Positions 9,568 to 18,200 of a stretch of DNA of 64,000 bases are shown piece after piece. How positions within the stretch are numbered: the stretch's first letter is position 1; each line of letters begins with the position of its first letter. The notes beneath the pieces were generated by a model, which ran no database searches, was not told where the DNA came from, and saw only the letters and a program-made list of their open reading frames with translations. The stretch spans positions 1 through 64,000 of the forward strand of contig NZ_QPJT01000008.1 in the NCBI RefSeq assembly GCF_003337415.1, given 5' to 3'. A program made the translations under genes and the position numbers. Source of the stretch: Anaerobacterium chartisolvens. GTDB lineage: Bacteria > Bacillota > Clostridia > Acetivibrionales > DSM-27016.

Positions 9568-9596
9568 AGTTTATTATATAAAATCCCAAATGTCAA
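9568..9596 (-). promoter_or_regulatory. sigma-A-type promoter of the RiPP locus
   Basis: On the minus strand TTGACA (9596-9591) is followed after 17 bases by TAAACT (9573-9568), about 50 bases upstream of the precursor start. A perfect -35 with a 4/6 match at -10 suggests the precursor and maturase are transcribed from here, separately from the upstream acetyltransferase gene. Confidence 0.6.
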
Positions 9597-9600
9597 TTAT

Positions 9601-10104
9601 CTAATCCTTATTTGCAACATGAACAACCTGTTTTTCACCAAATTTCTCAAAATATTTATAAAACTGCAATCCTATTTTATTAGCAACTTTTTGTGAGGGG
9701 GTATTCCGCACTGTGCAGTATGAAAATATTTTAGGATAATTTAAAACTTCAAATGCATATTTTTTACAGGCAAGAGCAGCTTCCGTTGCAAATCCCTTAT
9801 TACAATATTCTTTAATAATATGAAAGCCGATCTCTGGTACTGCCTCATCGTCTATATTTTGCATTGTTATGCCGCAATCGCCAATAAACACATCACCTTC
9901 TCTTAATATTACACCCCATAGTCCATGCTTATATTTTTTATAGTTTTCAATATTCCATTGAATCCACCCTTCTACCTTTTCTTTACTAAACGGCGCGGGA
10001 TAGTATTGCATAGACTCAGGATCAGAAAGGACTTTCATTAATTCTTTTGTGTCAGCAATTTGCAGCTCCCTCAGATACAGTCTTTCTGTTTCAATTATTT
10101 TCAT
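9601..10104 (-). CDS. GNAT family N-acetyltransferase (RimJ/RimL-like)
   Basis: Cytoplasmic acetyl-CoA-dependent N-acetyltransferase of about 167 residues, the usual length of the family. The N-terminal ETERLYLREL strand, the GDCGITMQ strand and the acetyl-CoA binding stretch around YCNKGFATEAA, followed by VRNTPSQKVANKIG, are typical of the Acetyltransf_3 group that acts on protein N-termini or small amines. ATG 10104 with GGTGAT before it is preferred over a TTG two codons upstream. It precedes the RiPP locus on the same strand, but a promoter lies between, so involvement in the peptide pathway is only a possibility. Substrate unknown. Confidence 0.85.
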   Translation of the reverse strand: MKIIETERLYLRELQIADTKELMKVLSDPESMQYYPAPFSKEKVEGWIQWNIENYKKYKHGLWGVILREGDVFIGDCGITMQNIDDEAVPEIGFHIIKEYCNKGFATEAALACKKYAFEVLNYPKIFSYCTVRNTPSQKVANKIGLQFYKYFEKFGEKQVVHVANKD

Positions 10105-10207
10105 TATCAATCACCGCTTTCGTCTATTATAATAATCAAATGCCTTGCAGATAAATATTATATCATAACCTTAAAAAATAGAAAAATCTTCCCATATTAA
10201 AGGAATA

Positions 10208-10237
10208 TTGATATAATGTTTGTACTACTGTTATAAT
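10208..10237 (+). promoter_or_regulatory. sigma-A-type promoter of the lytic transglycosylase-like gene
   Basis: TTGATA (10208-10213), an 18-base spacer and a perfect TATAAT (10232-10237). Transcription would begin near 10244, which excludes the upstream ATG at 10220 and supports the TTG at 10262 (or ATG 10247) as the start. Confidence 0.65.
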
Positions 10238-10261
10238 ATATTTCGAATGGGGAGAGCAGAT

Positions 10262-11080
10262 TTGAGGAAAAGTAAAGGACTTTTAACCGTCGTAGCTGCT
10301 GTTTGTTTCATCTTGGGATGTTTATCTCCACATCAAGCTTATGCACTTTCGAATACACTTACTACAGATAAAGTTTTAGTCTCTGAAAAGGATACAAAAA
10401 ACAAATCCGATTCTCAGACCGAAGAGGCTGGCTTAAAAGAAGGCCAAGATACCGATGACCCCGACGACCATACTACCGGGCCGGCTGTTACGGAATCGGC
10501 AGAAAATTCAGGAAGTCCTGATGAAAACACTTCCTCGCAGAATATTGATACTGACGATAATGTCCCGAAAAGTGATGATAAAGCTGATCTCAAGGATGAT
10601 ACCAAAAATTCCGACAAGGTTGATGAGAATTTATGGTACAGCAAGAAGAACCCAATGCAAAAAGATCATCAGAAGCTGCTGTGGGATTGTTGCCAAAAAA
10701 GAAATATTGATTATATTGATATGCTGGCTCTTATTTATACCGAGAGCAATTTCAATGAAAAATGCACTACAGGCAAATATCACGGCTATTTTCAAATAAG
10801 CACTGGAAACTGTGCAAACCTTGCTGCCACACTTAAAACCAAAAATAAACCCCTTGACGGAACAATTAACATTAATTGGGGAACTGCCATGTACGGTTGG
10901 ATATTGGCAGACAAGAGGGTTAAAGGATTGGAAGGAAAAAAGAAGCGGGACATTGCTTTGTCCATATACCAGAGAGGAACCGGAGGATATGACAAGCACG
11001 GTATCAGCACAAAATTTCTGGATATATATTATGAAAAAAGATCCATTGCGGTTCAATGGTATGAAACAAAAAATAAATAG
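10262..11080 (+). CDS. secreted lytic transglycosylase-like protein
   Basis: Likely cell-wall lytic enzyme with a goose-lysozyme/SLT-like fold. Read from the TTG at 10262, which has GGGGAG 7 bases upstream, the protein is about 272 residues: a signal peptide (ending near PHQAYA), a long low-complexity acidic Ser/Asp/Lys spacer, and a C-terminal globular domain. In that domain LALIYTESNFNEK contains the probable catalytic Glu in the Thr-Glu-Ser context of SLT enzymes, followed by HGYFQIS. The spacer would let the domain reach the wall. The open frame extends 14 codons upstream, but a promoter overlaps that part. Exact family is uncertain; it could also be a related peptidoglycan-binding protein. 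Confidence 0.75.
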   Translation: MRKSKGLLTVVAAVCFILGCLSPHQAYALSNTLTTDKVLVSEKDTKNKSDSQTEEAGLKEGQDTDDPDDHTTGPAVTESAENSGSPDENTSSQNIDTDDNVPKSDDKADLKDDTKNSDKVDENLWYSKKNPMQKDHQKLLWDCCQKRNIDYIDMLALIYTESNFNEKCTTGKYHGYFQISTGNCANLAATLKTKNKPLDGTININWGTAMYGWILADKRVKGLEGKKKRDIALSIYQRGTGGYDKHGISTKFLDIYYEKRSIAVQWYETKNK

Positions 11081-11338
11081 TTGGATATTGATGAAATTTT
11101 GTTTTCATGCATTGTCCTGTGTCGGAAAAGTCATGGCTGTTCCTCAAAAAATCAACGAATTCCTTTGGGATATCCCCGTTCACACAAGATGTGATGTCAA
11201 CAACTCCGTCACATTGCTATGTCGATTTTTTGTTTCTGTATCGTTTAGAAGGGAGCCTTTATAAAAGAAGTAGGGTATAATTGAATTATGATAAGGAGTA
11301 AAACAAAAGGTATAATCACAAAATAAGGAGTATGAACA

Positions 11339-12106
11339 ATGGAAGAAATAACAATCCACGAATTTGAATTTGCCCTCATCAATGAATTTTTCACAGAGCT
11401 TGAACGGCAGGGACCCGGCAGTCCTGAAGAAACCATCAGGGCATTAGGTTTTATCGGTAACCTTTCAAACAAAACAAAAATTGCCGATTTAGGCTGCGGC
11501 ACAGGCACTCAAACAATGGTTCTGGCACAAAATACAGAAGCAACCATCACCGCCCTCGACCTTTATGCCGGTTCTATTGATAAGCTTAACGCAACAGCGG
11601 GAAAGCTTGGTTTGCAGGACAGGGTAAAAGGTATTGTCGGTTCAATGGATAATTTGCCGTTTCAGAATGAAGAATTTGAGCTTATATGGTCTGAGGGGGC
11701 TATTGCCAATATAGGTTTTGAAAAGGGCTTGAATCACTGGAAGGGGTTCCTCAAAAAAGATGGTTATATTGCCGTAACATATGAGTCATGGTTTACTGAC
11801 GAACGCCCTGATGAAATTGAGAAGTGGTGGGTGGACGCAGTTCCTGAAATCAGCACAATAGCGCATAATATTTCCATCATGCAAAAAACAGGCTATATTC
11901 CTGTTGCCGCATTTACGCTGCCTGAAAGTTGTTGGATAGACAATTATTTTATCCCGCAAAAAGCAAGACAAGAGGAATTTTTGAAAAAACATAGGGGGAA
12001 TAAAATCGCTGAGGATATGATTGCATTTATGAAGCGTGAGGCAGACTTATATTTAAAGTACAAGCAGTATTATGGATATGTATTTTATATTGGGAAAAAG
12101 ATATAA
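11339..12106 (+). CDS. class I SAM-dependent methyltransferase
   Basis: A 255-residue methyltransferase with a Rossmann fold. Motif I is KIADLGCGTGTQT (about residues 45-57), the acidic end of strand 2 is ITALDLYAG, and the post-motif region reads GSMDNLPFQNEEFELIWSEGAI, the usual arrangement of Methyltransf_11/25 enzymes. The ribosome site AAGGAG precedes the ATG by 9 bases. The C-terminal part is rich in Lys and Tyr and does not reveal the substrate. It is a single gene with no partner that would indicate a pathway. Confidence 0.88.
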   Translation: MEEITIHEFEFALINEFFTELERQGPGSPEETIRALGFIGNLSNKTKIADLGCGTGTQTMVLAQNTEATITALDLYAGSIDKLNATAGKLGLQDRVKGIVGSMDNLPFQNEEFELIWSEGAIANIGFEKGLNHWKGFLKKDGYIAVTYESWFTDERPDEIEKWWVDAVPEISTIAHNISIMQKTGYIPVAAFTLPESCWIDNYFIPQKARQEEFLKKHRGNKIAEDMIAFMKREADLYLKYKQYYGYVFYIGKKI

Positions 12107-12135
12107 ATTAATCTCTTGTAAGTGTACAGCGACAT

Positions 12136-12412
12136 CAGACTGGGCTAAAATAGCAAAAATATTAATTTTATTTATATTAAATTTAGCAGTAGATTACCGT
12201 GCTATTTGACAATCATTTACAGTATATACATTAGAGAGGTTGAAAGAGTCCTTTAAACCTTTCAATCTCTTTAATATTTCCTTATAATTCCTTGTTCTCA
12301 CTAGTTCTGTAATCTCAACTATAAAATAATCCGAAGTCTAATTTGTATAGTCAATTGTAACACATATCGATTTAATTATATTAACCAATTCTTGAAGTGT
12401 TAGCACAGTCTG
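12136..12412. repeat. inverted-repeat-bounded intergenic element
   Basis: CAGACTGGGCTAA (12136-12148) is matched by TTAGCACAGTCTG (12400-12412), 12 of 13 positions in inverted orientation, with partial GTAC matches outside. The 277-bp interior has no ORF but contains a second hairpin at 12235-12270 (AGAGGTTGAAAG with CTTTCAATCTCT). The ends resemble those of the element at 7595-7814. This block fills most of the gap between the methyltransferase and the DUF421 gene. Confidence 0.5.
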
Positions 12413-12427
12413 GCGTACCTCCATACT

Positions 12428-13138
12428 CTAATGCCTAAGATTATGAATATCTTTTGTGTCTCCCAAACCTGTTGATATATAAAGCTGGCCTTCTGTATTA
12501 ATGGAAGCAAAGAACACGCTCTCTAAAGAGTCGATGTTTTTTTCCTTTAATTTGGTCACCAGCCAATCCACATCGAGCTTAAGTTGACTTAGGTTCTCTT
12601 CATAAACTTCTCCTTCAACAATCAAAGGAATCGAAAGACCCTTATATTCTGTGTTTACTTTTATCTCCTTAGCAGTAATAGGCTGATACTGAGATTTTTT
12701 GAGTACGCTGATTTGTCCTGTAGATTCTACTACAGCAAATTCTACTTCATTTACATCAAAAACATTTTTTTCTCTTAGCATCATCAAAACATTATCAATA
12801 CTATACTTGATTTTTTTTAGATTAGCTTTTACAAATTGTCCATTCTCTATTACAATAACAGGCTCAAAAGTTAGCATATGTCCTATTTTTTTATTTTTCA
12901 TAATCACTACGCTATATACATATTGTATTCCAACCAGCAATATAACGGCATATGCAGTCGGGAGATGTTGTATCTCCGGATCCGCTATGTCTGCTCCAAT
13001 AACTGCTCCTAAAGTAATGATTACGATAAAATCAAAGATTGGCAGCTCCCCCATTTTTCTTCTGCCCGCAATCAATGTTACAATTAAAGCAAGTATCATG
13101 ATTGTTATTACCCTCATAGTTACTACTAAATATTCCAC
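12428..13138 (-). CDS. DUF421 membrane protein (YetF-like)
   Basis: Membrane protein of about 236 residues of the DUF421/YetF family: three hydrophobic segments in the first 80 residues, the family signature GRRKMGELPIFDFIVIITLG, then a soluble domain with VIVIENGQFV and LREKNVFDVNEVEFAVVESTGQ. Function in the family is not settled; some members are linked to sporulation or envelope stress. GTG 13138 with GGTGAT 7 bases upstream is the preferred start; a GTG four codons earlier (13150) is the alternative. It precedes the 3' end of a YhcN-type lipoprotein gene on the same strand but a strong terminator lies between. Confidence 0.88.
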   Translation of the reverse strand: MEYLVVTMRVITIMILALIVTLIAGRRKMGELPIFDFIVIITLGAVIGADIADPEIQHLPTAYAVILLVGIQYVYSVVIMKNKKIGHMLTFEPVIVIENGQFVKANLKKIKYSIDNVLMMLREKNVFDVNEVEFAVVESTGQISVLKKSQYQPITAKEIKVNTEYKGLSIPLIVEGEVYEENLSQLKLDVDWLVTKLKEKNIDSLESVFFASINTEGQLYISTGLGDTKDIHNLRH

Positions 13139-13216
13139 TTTTTTAATCACCCTCTTTTTCTTCCTTACTTACTGTTCCATACTATATTTTTGTATATAGT
13201 CAGAAAAATTTAAATA

Positions 13217-13255
13217 ATAGGAAAATTGCAAGTTCATCACTTGCAATTTTCCTAT
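13217..13255 (-). terminator. 17-bp perfect hairpin terminator
   Basis: ATAGGAAAATTGCAAGT pairs perfectly with ACTTGCAATTTTCCTAT around a 5-base loop, 13 bases after the stop of the YhcN-type gene. It separates that gene from the DUF421 gene downstream. Confidence 0.8.
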
Positions 13256-13268
13256 TCGCATAACCTCT

Positions 13269-13880
13269 TTAATGAGCTGGCGTGGTTATTCCGCGCATAA
13301 TTTGATTAAACTCGTTAGTAATATCATTCATTGGCCTGTTGTTTGTAATGTCCTCTCCAAGCCGATTCATTCTGTTCATCATGTCAGGCTGCTCGCTTAC
13401 TGATACATTAGTAATAGTTCTGTCAATCTTTTTTACTTTGCTGATTATCATATTCTTAGCTGCATTGCTATCTCCCATATTTCCGGAAGGCTTATAACCA
13501 ACTAAAGCAGTATTTCCCATGACTATTACATTTGCATCTGCAATTTCTGTTATATCCCTTAATTGATTTTTGATATTTTCAGCCTTTTGCCTGTCTGGAG
13601 CCATTTGTTGGTCTGGCTGGTTGACTCCTGGATTGGCTCCTTGATTAACTCCGGGGTTGGCTCCCTGATTGTTTCCTGGATTCATACCAGATGTTCCACC
13701 ATCTTCAGGCTGTGGTGCAATGCCAAGCAAGTTATCTCTTTCAATCCCCTGCTGCTGCACGTTTTGTTGTTGCTGATCAGGTAAACGCGATGTTCTTCCT
13801 GCATCGCACGCACTAAGCATAGTAGTTATTAAGCAAAATCCTAAAAAAACAGTACCACCTGTTTTGACATTTTTAATCAA
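13269..13880 (-). CDS. YhcN/YlaJ-type sporulation lipoprotein
   Basis: Lipoprotein of about 203 residues. A lipobox MLSAC follows a hydrophobic segment, then a Gln/Asn/Gly-rich low-complexity spacer with repeated NPGVNQGA units, then a conserved domain (ITEIADANVIVMGNTALVGYK ... KVKKIDRTITNVSVSE) typical of YhcN/YlaJ proteins, which in Bacillus are made in the forespore and associate with spore membranes or coat. The start is TTG 13880, because AGGAGGTG stands 7 bases before it; the longer open frame from 13913 reads through that ribosome site and is rejected. The spore role is inferred from family knowledge. Confidence 0.87.
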   Translation of the reverse strand: MIKNVKTGGTVFLGFCLITTMLSACDAGRTSRLPDQQQQNVQQQGIERDNLLGIAPQPEDGGTSGMNPGNNQGANPGVNQGANPGVNQPDQQMAPDRQKAENIKNQLRDITEIADANVIVMGNTALVGYKPSGNMGDSNAAKNMIISKVKKIDRTITNVSVSEQPDMMNRMNRLGEDITNNRPMNDITNEFNQIMRGITTPAH

Positions 13881-14061
13881 TTTAAAACACCTCCTCTTCC
13901 CTATTTTAATCAAAATACATTTATTTATTTGAGTTAAATTTAGACAAGCATTTCAATTTAGAAAGGGGGCCGCTACTGTTTTTATACAGTAAAAGCTTAA
14001 ATAAAAAAAACACGGCTATATTTTTAATAACCTTGTTTTTTATTTAAGCTTCTTTAAGCAC

Positions 14062-14099
14062 AAAAAAATAGGCCTCTGCCCTCTGTTCATGGCCTATTT
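14062..14099 (-). terminator. terminator of the pseudouridine synthase gene
   Basis: On the minus strand AAATAGGCC pairs with GGCCTATTT and is followed by seven T residues. A second A/T-rich inverted repeat (AAGCTTAAATAAAAA with its complement) lies just beyond at about 13993-14051. Confidence 0.8.
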
Positions 14100-14114
14100 A
14101 GACAGAAGCGTCCC

Positions 14115-15032
14115 CTACACCCTTAAGCTTTGAAGCAATTCTTCAAAATAACCCGGGAGCCTGGCCTCAAATTCCATGTACTCGTTTTTTATAGGGTGTA
14201 TAAAGCCAAGCACTCTGGCGTGCAGCATCTGTCCGCAAATGCCATATTTCTGCTTTTTCTTGCCATAAACCATATCCCCTACCAGAGGATATCCTATATA
14301 CGACATGTGTACCCTAATCTGGTGGGTTCTTCCCGTTTCAAGGGTCAGCTCCACATACGTGGTGTCCCTAAACCTTTCAAGCACCTTGAAATAAGTTACC
14401 GCCCTGCGCCCATTCTTTGTGTTTACCGACATTTTTTTTCTTTCCACAGGGTGCCTCCCTATGGGCGCATCTATTTTTCCGCTGTCCTCCTTGATTACAC
14501 CCTCTACAACAGCGGCATAAACCCTCTTTATATCGTGATCCTTAAGCCTTTCCGACAAGCGCTCATGGGCGTTGTTATTCTTTGCAACCACCAGCACACC
14601 CGAGGTGTCCTTGTCTATTCTGTGTACAATTCCCGGCCTTATTATTCCGTTAATATCCGACAGACTGTCCCCGCAGTAATCCATCAATGCATTTACAAGG
14701 GTCCCTGTGTGATTTCCCGCAGCGGGATGCACCACCATTCCCTTTTCTTTATTTATTATTATGATGTCCCCATCCTCATACACAACATCAAGCCGGATTT
14801 TCTCAGGCCTTACATCCAGCCTTTCAGGCTCGGGAACGCTTATTTCTATGCTGTCATCGGCCCTTAGCCTGTAATTTACCTTTACTCTTTTATCGTTGAC
14901 CTTTATCAGACCGTCCTCTAGGAGCTTCTGTATATAAGTGCGTGAAAAGCCTTCCAGCCTTTCCGAAAGCCATGCATCTATTCTGATTCCCTCAGTGCCT
15001 TCATCAATTATCATCCGTTCAAGCCGCTTCAT
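14115..15032 (-). CDS. RluD-family ribosomal large subunit pseudouridine synthase
   Basis: RNA-modifying enzyme converting uridines of 23S rRNA to pseudouridine. About 305 residues with an N-terminal S4 RNA-binding domain (RIDAWLSERLEGFSRTYIQ) and the catalytic pseudouridine synthase domain with the motif HRIDKDTSG, whose Asp is the nucleophile, and GRTHQIRVHMSYIG. Length and order are those of RluA/RluD/YlyB proteins. ATG 15032 has TAGGA 6 bases upstream. It lies 29 bp downstream of lspA, the usual lspA-rluD gene pair in Firmicutes, and a strong terminator follows. Confidence 0.94.
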   Translation of the reverse strand: MKRLERMIIDEGTEGIRIDAWLSERLEGFSRTYIQKLLEDGLIKVNDKRVKVNYRLRADDSIEISVPEPERLDVRPEKIRLDVVYEDGDIIIINKEKGMVVHPAAGNHTGTLVNALMDYCGDSLSDINGIIRPGIVHRIDKDTSGVLVVAKNNNAHERLSERLKDHDIKRVYAAVVEGVIKEDSGKIDAPIGRHPVERKKMSVNTKNGRRAVTYFKVLERFRDTTYVELTLETGRTHQIRVHMSYIGYPLVGDMVYGKKKQKYGICGQMLHARVLGFIHPIKNEYMEFEARLPGYFEELLQSLRV

Positions 15033-15061
15033 TTTTAATCCTACCACCAATCAGGCTTATT

Positions 15062-15523
15062 TTATGCCCCTTTCCCGGGCTTTTCCTTATATATAAACAA
15101 CAAATAATACGCAAGTAAAAAGCTGCCTATAACAACACAGCAATCGGCTATATTAAAAATCGGAAAAATATATGTACCGAAATGAAATTCCAGAAAATCT
15201 ACAACGCTTCCTATTAAAAGCCTGTCAATAAAATTCCCCGCAGCTCCCCCTATTATCAAGGAAAGCGCCGTCCTTAGCAGCCTGCTATCCATCTTATATA
15301 AAAAATATGCTAATACAGCCACTATTATTGGTGTCAGTATAAGAAAAAAGTATCTCCCGTTCTCCAAAATACTCCATGCAGCCCCTGTATTTCTTATGTT
15401 TGTTATATAAAAAAACTGGTCTATTACAGCAGTTGATTTGTGGTATTCAATGTTGTTTACTATAAAATATTTTGATGCCTGATCTGCTGCTATACAAAAA
15501 ATAATTATTGCTATCCATAGCAT
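15062..15523 (-). CDS. lspA: lipoprotein signal peptidase (signal peptidase II)
   Basis: Aspartic membrane protease that removes signal peptides from diacylglyceryl-modified prolipoproteins. The 153-residue protein has four hydrophobic segments and the family motifs: ADQASKYF near the N-terminus, NTGAAWSIL, the catalytic region GNFIDRLLIGSVVDF and the second catalytic Asp in FNIADCCVVIG. ATG 15523 is preferred over a TTG two codons upstream, given AGAGG 9 bases before. It forms an operon-like pair with the pseudouridine synthase. Several lipoproteins in this window (13269, 15574, 46275) would be substrates. Confidence 0.95.
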   Translation of the reverse strand: MLWIAIIIFCIAADQASKYFIVNNIEYHKSTAVIDQFFYITNIRNTGAAWSILENGRYFFLILTPIIVAVLAYFLYKMDSRLLRTALSLIIGGAAGNFIDRLLIGSVVDFLEFHFGTYIFPIFNIADCCVVIGSFLLAYYLLFIYKEKPGKGA

Positions 15524-15573
15524 ATTCAAAAACCTCTTCTCTACCTTTTCTTAAATTTATTTTGATGCTTAAA

Positions 15574-17238
15574 TCAGCCCGGTATGTACCATCTGGTAAT
15601 ATCATTAAACCTGTCCCATACGCAGGGCTTCATATCTCCTCTTATTTTCCTGTTATATAACACAGCATTGTTGTAAAAGTACATACCCATATAAGGAATC
15701 TCGTCCGAAAGGACTTTATGCATTTCATTAAATGCCTCACGCCTGACTTTCTCGTCGCCGTTTGTTATAATCCGCTCAAGGCAGGCATCCACCAAAGGAT
15801 TTTTATAGTTTGCAATATTCATCCCCCCCGTCTGAAGGGAGGCATACATAAACGATATATCGGGAACGGATGATATCCTGCAGCCTAAGAACACCATATC
15901 AAACTTCCTGCTTTTTATAAGCCTGAATTCCTCATCCCAGTCAATCCTTTTTACCTCTATGTTTATGCCCGCTTCCCTAAGCTGCTCACCAAGCTTTACA
16001 GCGGCACGGTATCTTATTTCATTAAACTCATTTACAATAATTGTAAAATTCAAAGTCACACGCTTTCCGTCAATGCTCTTGTACATTCCCGCCGCCGATT
16101 GCTTCCAGCCATTTTGCATAAGTATATCTCTTGCCTTTGATTTATCAGGAAGATAGCTGACAGGATTATCAAAAATCCATGCATTTGGGTTTACGGGAAG
16201 CTCCGCCGCAACAGCCTGCCCCGGTATAACATCATTTATTATTCTGGCCTTGTCAGTTGCAAGAGCAATAGCCTGCCTTACGGCTTTATCCTTAAGCGCA
16301 GGATTATCAAGATTAAAGGCTATAAACTCAAAATCCCTGCTCTGATATTTCCTGGTGGTAATGTCCGGCCTTCCACTGTACTTGCTGAAGTCGCCCCTAT
16401 CAGCAACTGCAATGTCTATATTCCCCTCCTGAAATGCTACAAATTCATCCTTTGGGCTGTCATATATGTTTATGTCTATTTCATTTATATATGGAATTTG
16501 AAGTCCGGAATTTTTATCCTCCCTAAGTCCCCACCACAGGTCATTGGAAATAAGCCTGTAGCCGTCAGTTCTTTGACTTTTTATAAATTTATACGGACCT
16601 GTCCCAACAGGCAGCATGTTTTTATCCGACGTCTTAACAAAGACGTCCTCTCCTTGATAATACCCTGCGGGTACTATGGGGAACGTCATTCTCTCAGGAA
16701 TAAAATAGTCAGGAGCCTTCAAAAATATTCTGAAGCTGTTTCTGTCCACAGCGGTATAGACAGCAATATTGCTGATGTTATCCCTATAGACGCTTTCCGA
16801 TCTGCTGTTTTGAATAACATCGAAGGTAAATTTAATGTCCTCAGCAGTTAGGGATACATTGTTGTGCCACATGGCGTTTTCCCTTACATGGAAGGTCCAT
16901 ATAAGTCCGTCATCCGACACGCTCCATGTGTCGCACAGCGCAGGGGTAGGCCTTTGGTTTTCATCCAGCCGTACCATTCCGTCAAATATAAAGCCTGTAA
17001 AGTTTTGGACAAAGATGTTTTTTGTCAGTATGGGATTTAAGGAATCAGGCTTTGTTGTAAACAGATTAACAACGCCCCCCTTCACAGGGCCTTTATCCAC
17101 TACATTGTCATTTGCCTCAGCAGCCAGAGCAGTGCCGCTGTCCTGAGTGCCCATTCCGCCGGAATTGTCTGCTTCCGAGCAGGAGCTTAAGCTTAAAAGC
17201 ATTATTATCAATGCCGTAAAAAAACATAGCTTGCGCAA
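15574..17238 (-). CDS. ABC transporter substrate-binding lipoprotein (peptide type)
   Basis: Extracellular solute-binding protein of family SBP_bac_5, normally delivering oligopeptides, nickel or oligosaccharides to an ABC importer. 554 residues: lipoprotein signal with lipobox LSSC near residue 19, a Gly/Ala/Asp spacer, then the binding domain with LNPILTKNIFVQNFTGFIFDGM, PALCDTWSVSDDGLIWTFHV and DIKFTFDVIQ, standard landmarks of the family. The start is TTG 17238, with AGGGGAG 9 bases upstream; an ATG nearer the site is in a different frame and an in-frame stop lies just before the TTG. No permease or ATPase genes adjoin it, so it is an orphan binding protein. Ligand unknown. Confidence 0.92.
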   Translation of the reverse strand: MRKLCFFTALIIMLLSLSSCSEADNSGGMGTQDSGTALAAEANDNVVDKGPVKGGVVNLFTTKPDSLNPILTKNIFVQNFTGFIFDGMVRLDENQRPTPALCDTWSVSDDGLIWTFHVRENAMWHNNVSLTAEDIKFTFDVIQNSRSESVYRDNISNIAVYTAVDRNSFRIFLKAPDYFIPERMTFPIVPAGYYQGEDVFVKTSDKNMLPVGTGPYKFIKSQRTDGYRLISNDLWWGLREDKNSGLQIPYINEIDINIYDSPKDEFVAFQEGNIDIAVADRGDFSKYSGRPDITTRKYQSRDFEFIAFNLDNPALKDKAVRQAIALATDKARIINDVIPGQAVAAELPVNPNAWIFDNPVSYLPDKSKARDILMQNGWKQSAAGMYKSIDGKRVTLNFTIIVNEFNEIRYRAAVKLGEQLREAGINIEVKRIDWDEEFRLIKSRKFDMVFLGCRISSVPDISFMYASLQTGGMNIANYKNPLVDACLERIITNGDEKVRREAFNEMHKVLSDEIPYMGMYFYNNAVLYNRKIRGDMKPCVWDRFNDITRWYIPG

Positions 17239-17266
17239 ATTTCATTTCTCCCCTATGGCATAATAT

Positions 17267-18091
17267 TCATATGAGCTGCATCACGGCAGCCATACTTCCG
17301 GTTCTTCCTTCGTCCCCCCTGTAAGAGTAAAACAAATCCTTATTACATTTTGTACATACCCCCGTAAGACAAATATTTTCCTCTTTGACCCCTGCGTTGA
17401 CAATAGAGCTTTTAATAATTGACTGCAAATCAATATGCCATTTATCCAAGCCTGTTTTTTTGCAATGCGGGCTGCTCCATATAAGCCTTTGCATAAACTC
17501 CGAATACACCTCTTCCCCCACCTCAAAGCAGCATTTTCCTATTGAAGGGCCAATTACTGCCTGTATATCGAAAGGATCACAGCCGTACTTATTCCTCATC
17601 CCATCAATGGTTTTTGACGCAATCTCCAGGACAGTACCCCTCCAGCCCGAATGTACCAGTGCAATTGCCTTCTTCTCCGGGTCCAATAAATATATCGGAA
17701 CACAATCGGCATAAAAGGTCACAAGAGCTGTGTTCCTTTTGTTTGTCATCAGCGCATCATATCCTTTGATATCGCTTTCACAGAACAAACCCTTTCCTCT
17801 GTCCCTCTCATCCGCAGGATATATGCGGTCATCATGAACCTGTCCGGACAGCACCATATTTCGACAATCTATATCCAGGGCATCCGCTAATTTTTTGTAG
17901 TTTTCGACAACCCTCTCTCTGCTGTCCCCTCTGTTAAAGCCAAGATTAAATCCTCCGCTTCCCCCAAGCCTTGTGGTAAAACAGTGCACCAGCATATCGG
18001 AGTAGCTGTCAAGCTTTTTGAATTTAATAAAATGCAAATCCCCATTCGGTACATAAATTATATCTCCGCTGTTTAAAAGTCCACTCTTTAT
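17267..18091 (-). CDS. pgeF: peptidoglycan editing factor PgeF / YfiH (laccase-domain) protein
   Basis: Cytoplasmic copper/zinc-dependent YfiH-family protein, described as a purine nucleoside phosphorylase/polyphenol oxidoreductase and as a factor that keeps non-cognate residues out of peptidoglycan precursors. Conserved parts: FTTRLGG, SGQVHDD, ADCVPI, HSGWRGT, GPSIGKCCFEVG and the C-terminal SYRGDEGRTG. The clear domain starts before 18037, where a TTG has its GGGGA only one base away and is unlikely to be used. The frame stays open upstream, and the only strong ribosome site (AAAGGGGGG at 18108-18100) sits 8 bases before an ATA codon at 18091-18089, giving the start used here (274 residues). 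A rare AUA start is inferred, not shown. Confidence 0.85.
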   Translation of the reverse strand: MKSGLLNSGDIIYVPNGDLHFIKFKKLDSYSDMLVHCFTTRLGGSGGFNLGFNRGDSRERVVENYKKLADALDIDCRNMVLSGQVHDDRIYPADERDRGKGLFCESDIKGYDALMTNKRNTALVTFYADCVPIYLLDPEKKAIALVHSGWRGTVLEIASKTIDGMRNKYGCDPFDIQAVIGPSIGKCCFEVGEEVYSEFMQRLIWSSPHCKKTGLDKWHIDLQSIIKSSIVNAGVKEENICLTGVCTKCNKDLFYSYRGDEGRTGSMAAVMQLI

Positions 18092-18200
18092 TTTAAAGTC
18101 CCCCCTTTAAGCCCGCACCTTCCGCAAACCAATATATGCGCATAGAAAATCATATCACATTGCAGTTTTATACTCAATAATAGTATCACCGAAAATGAAT

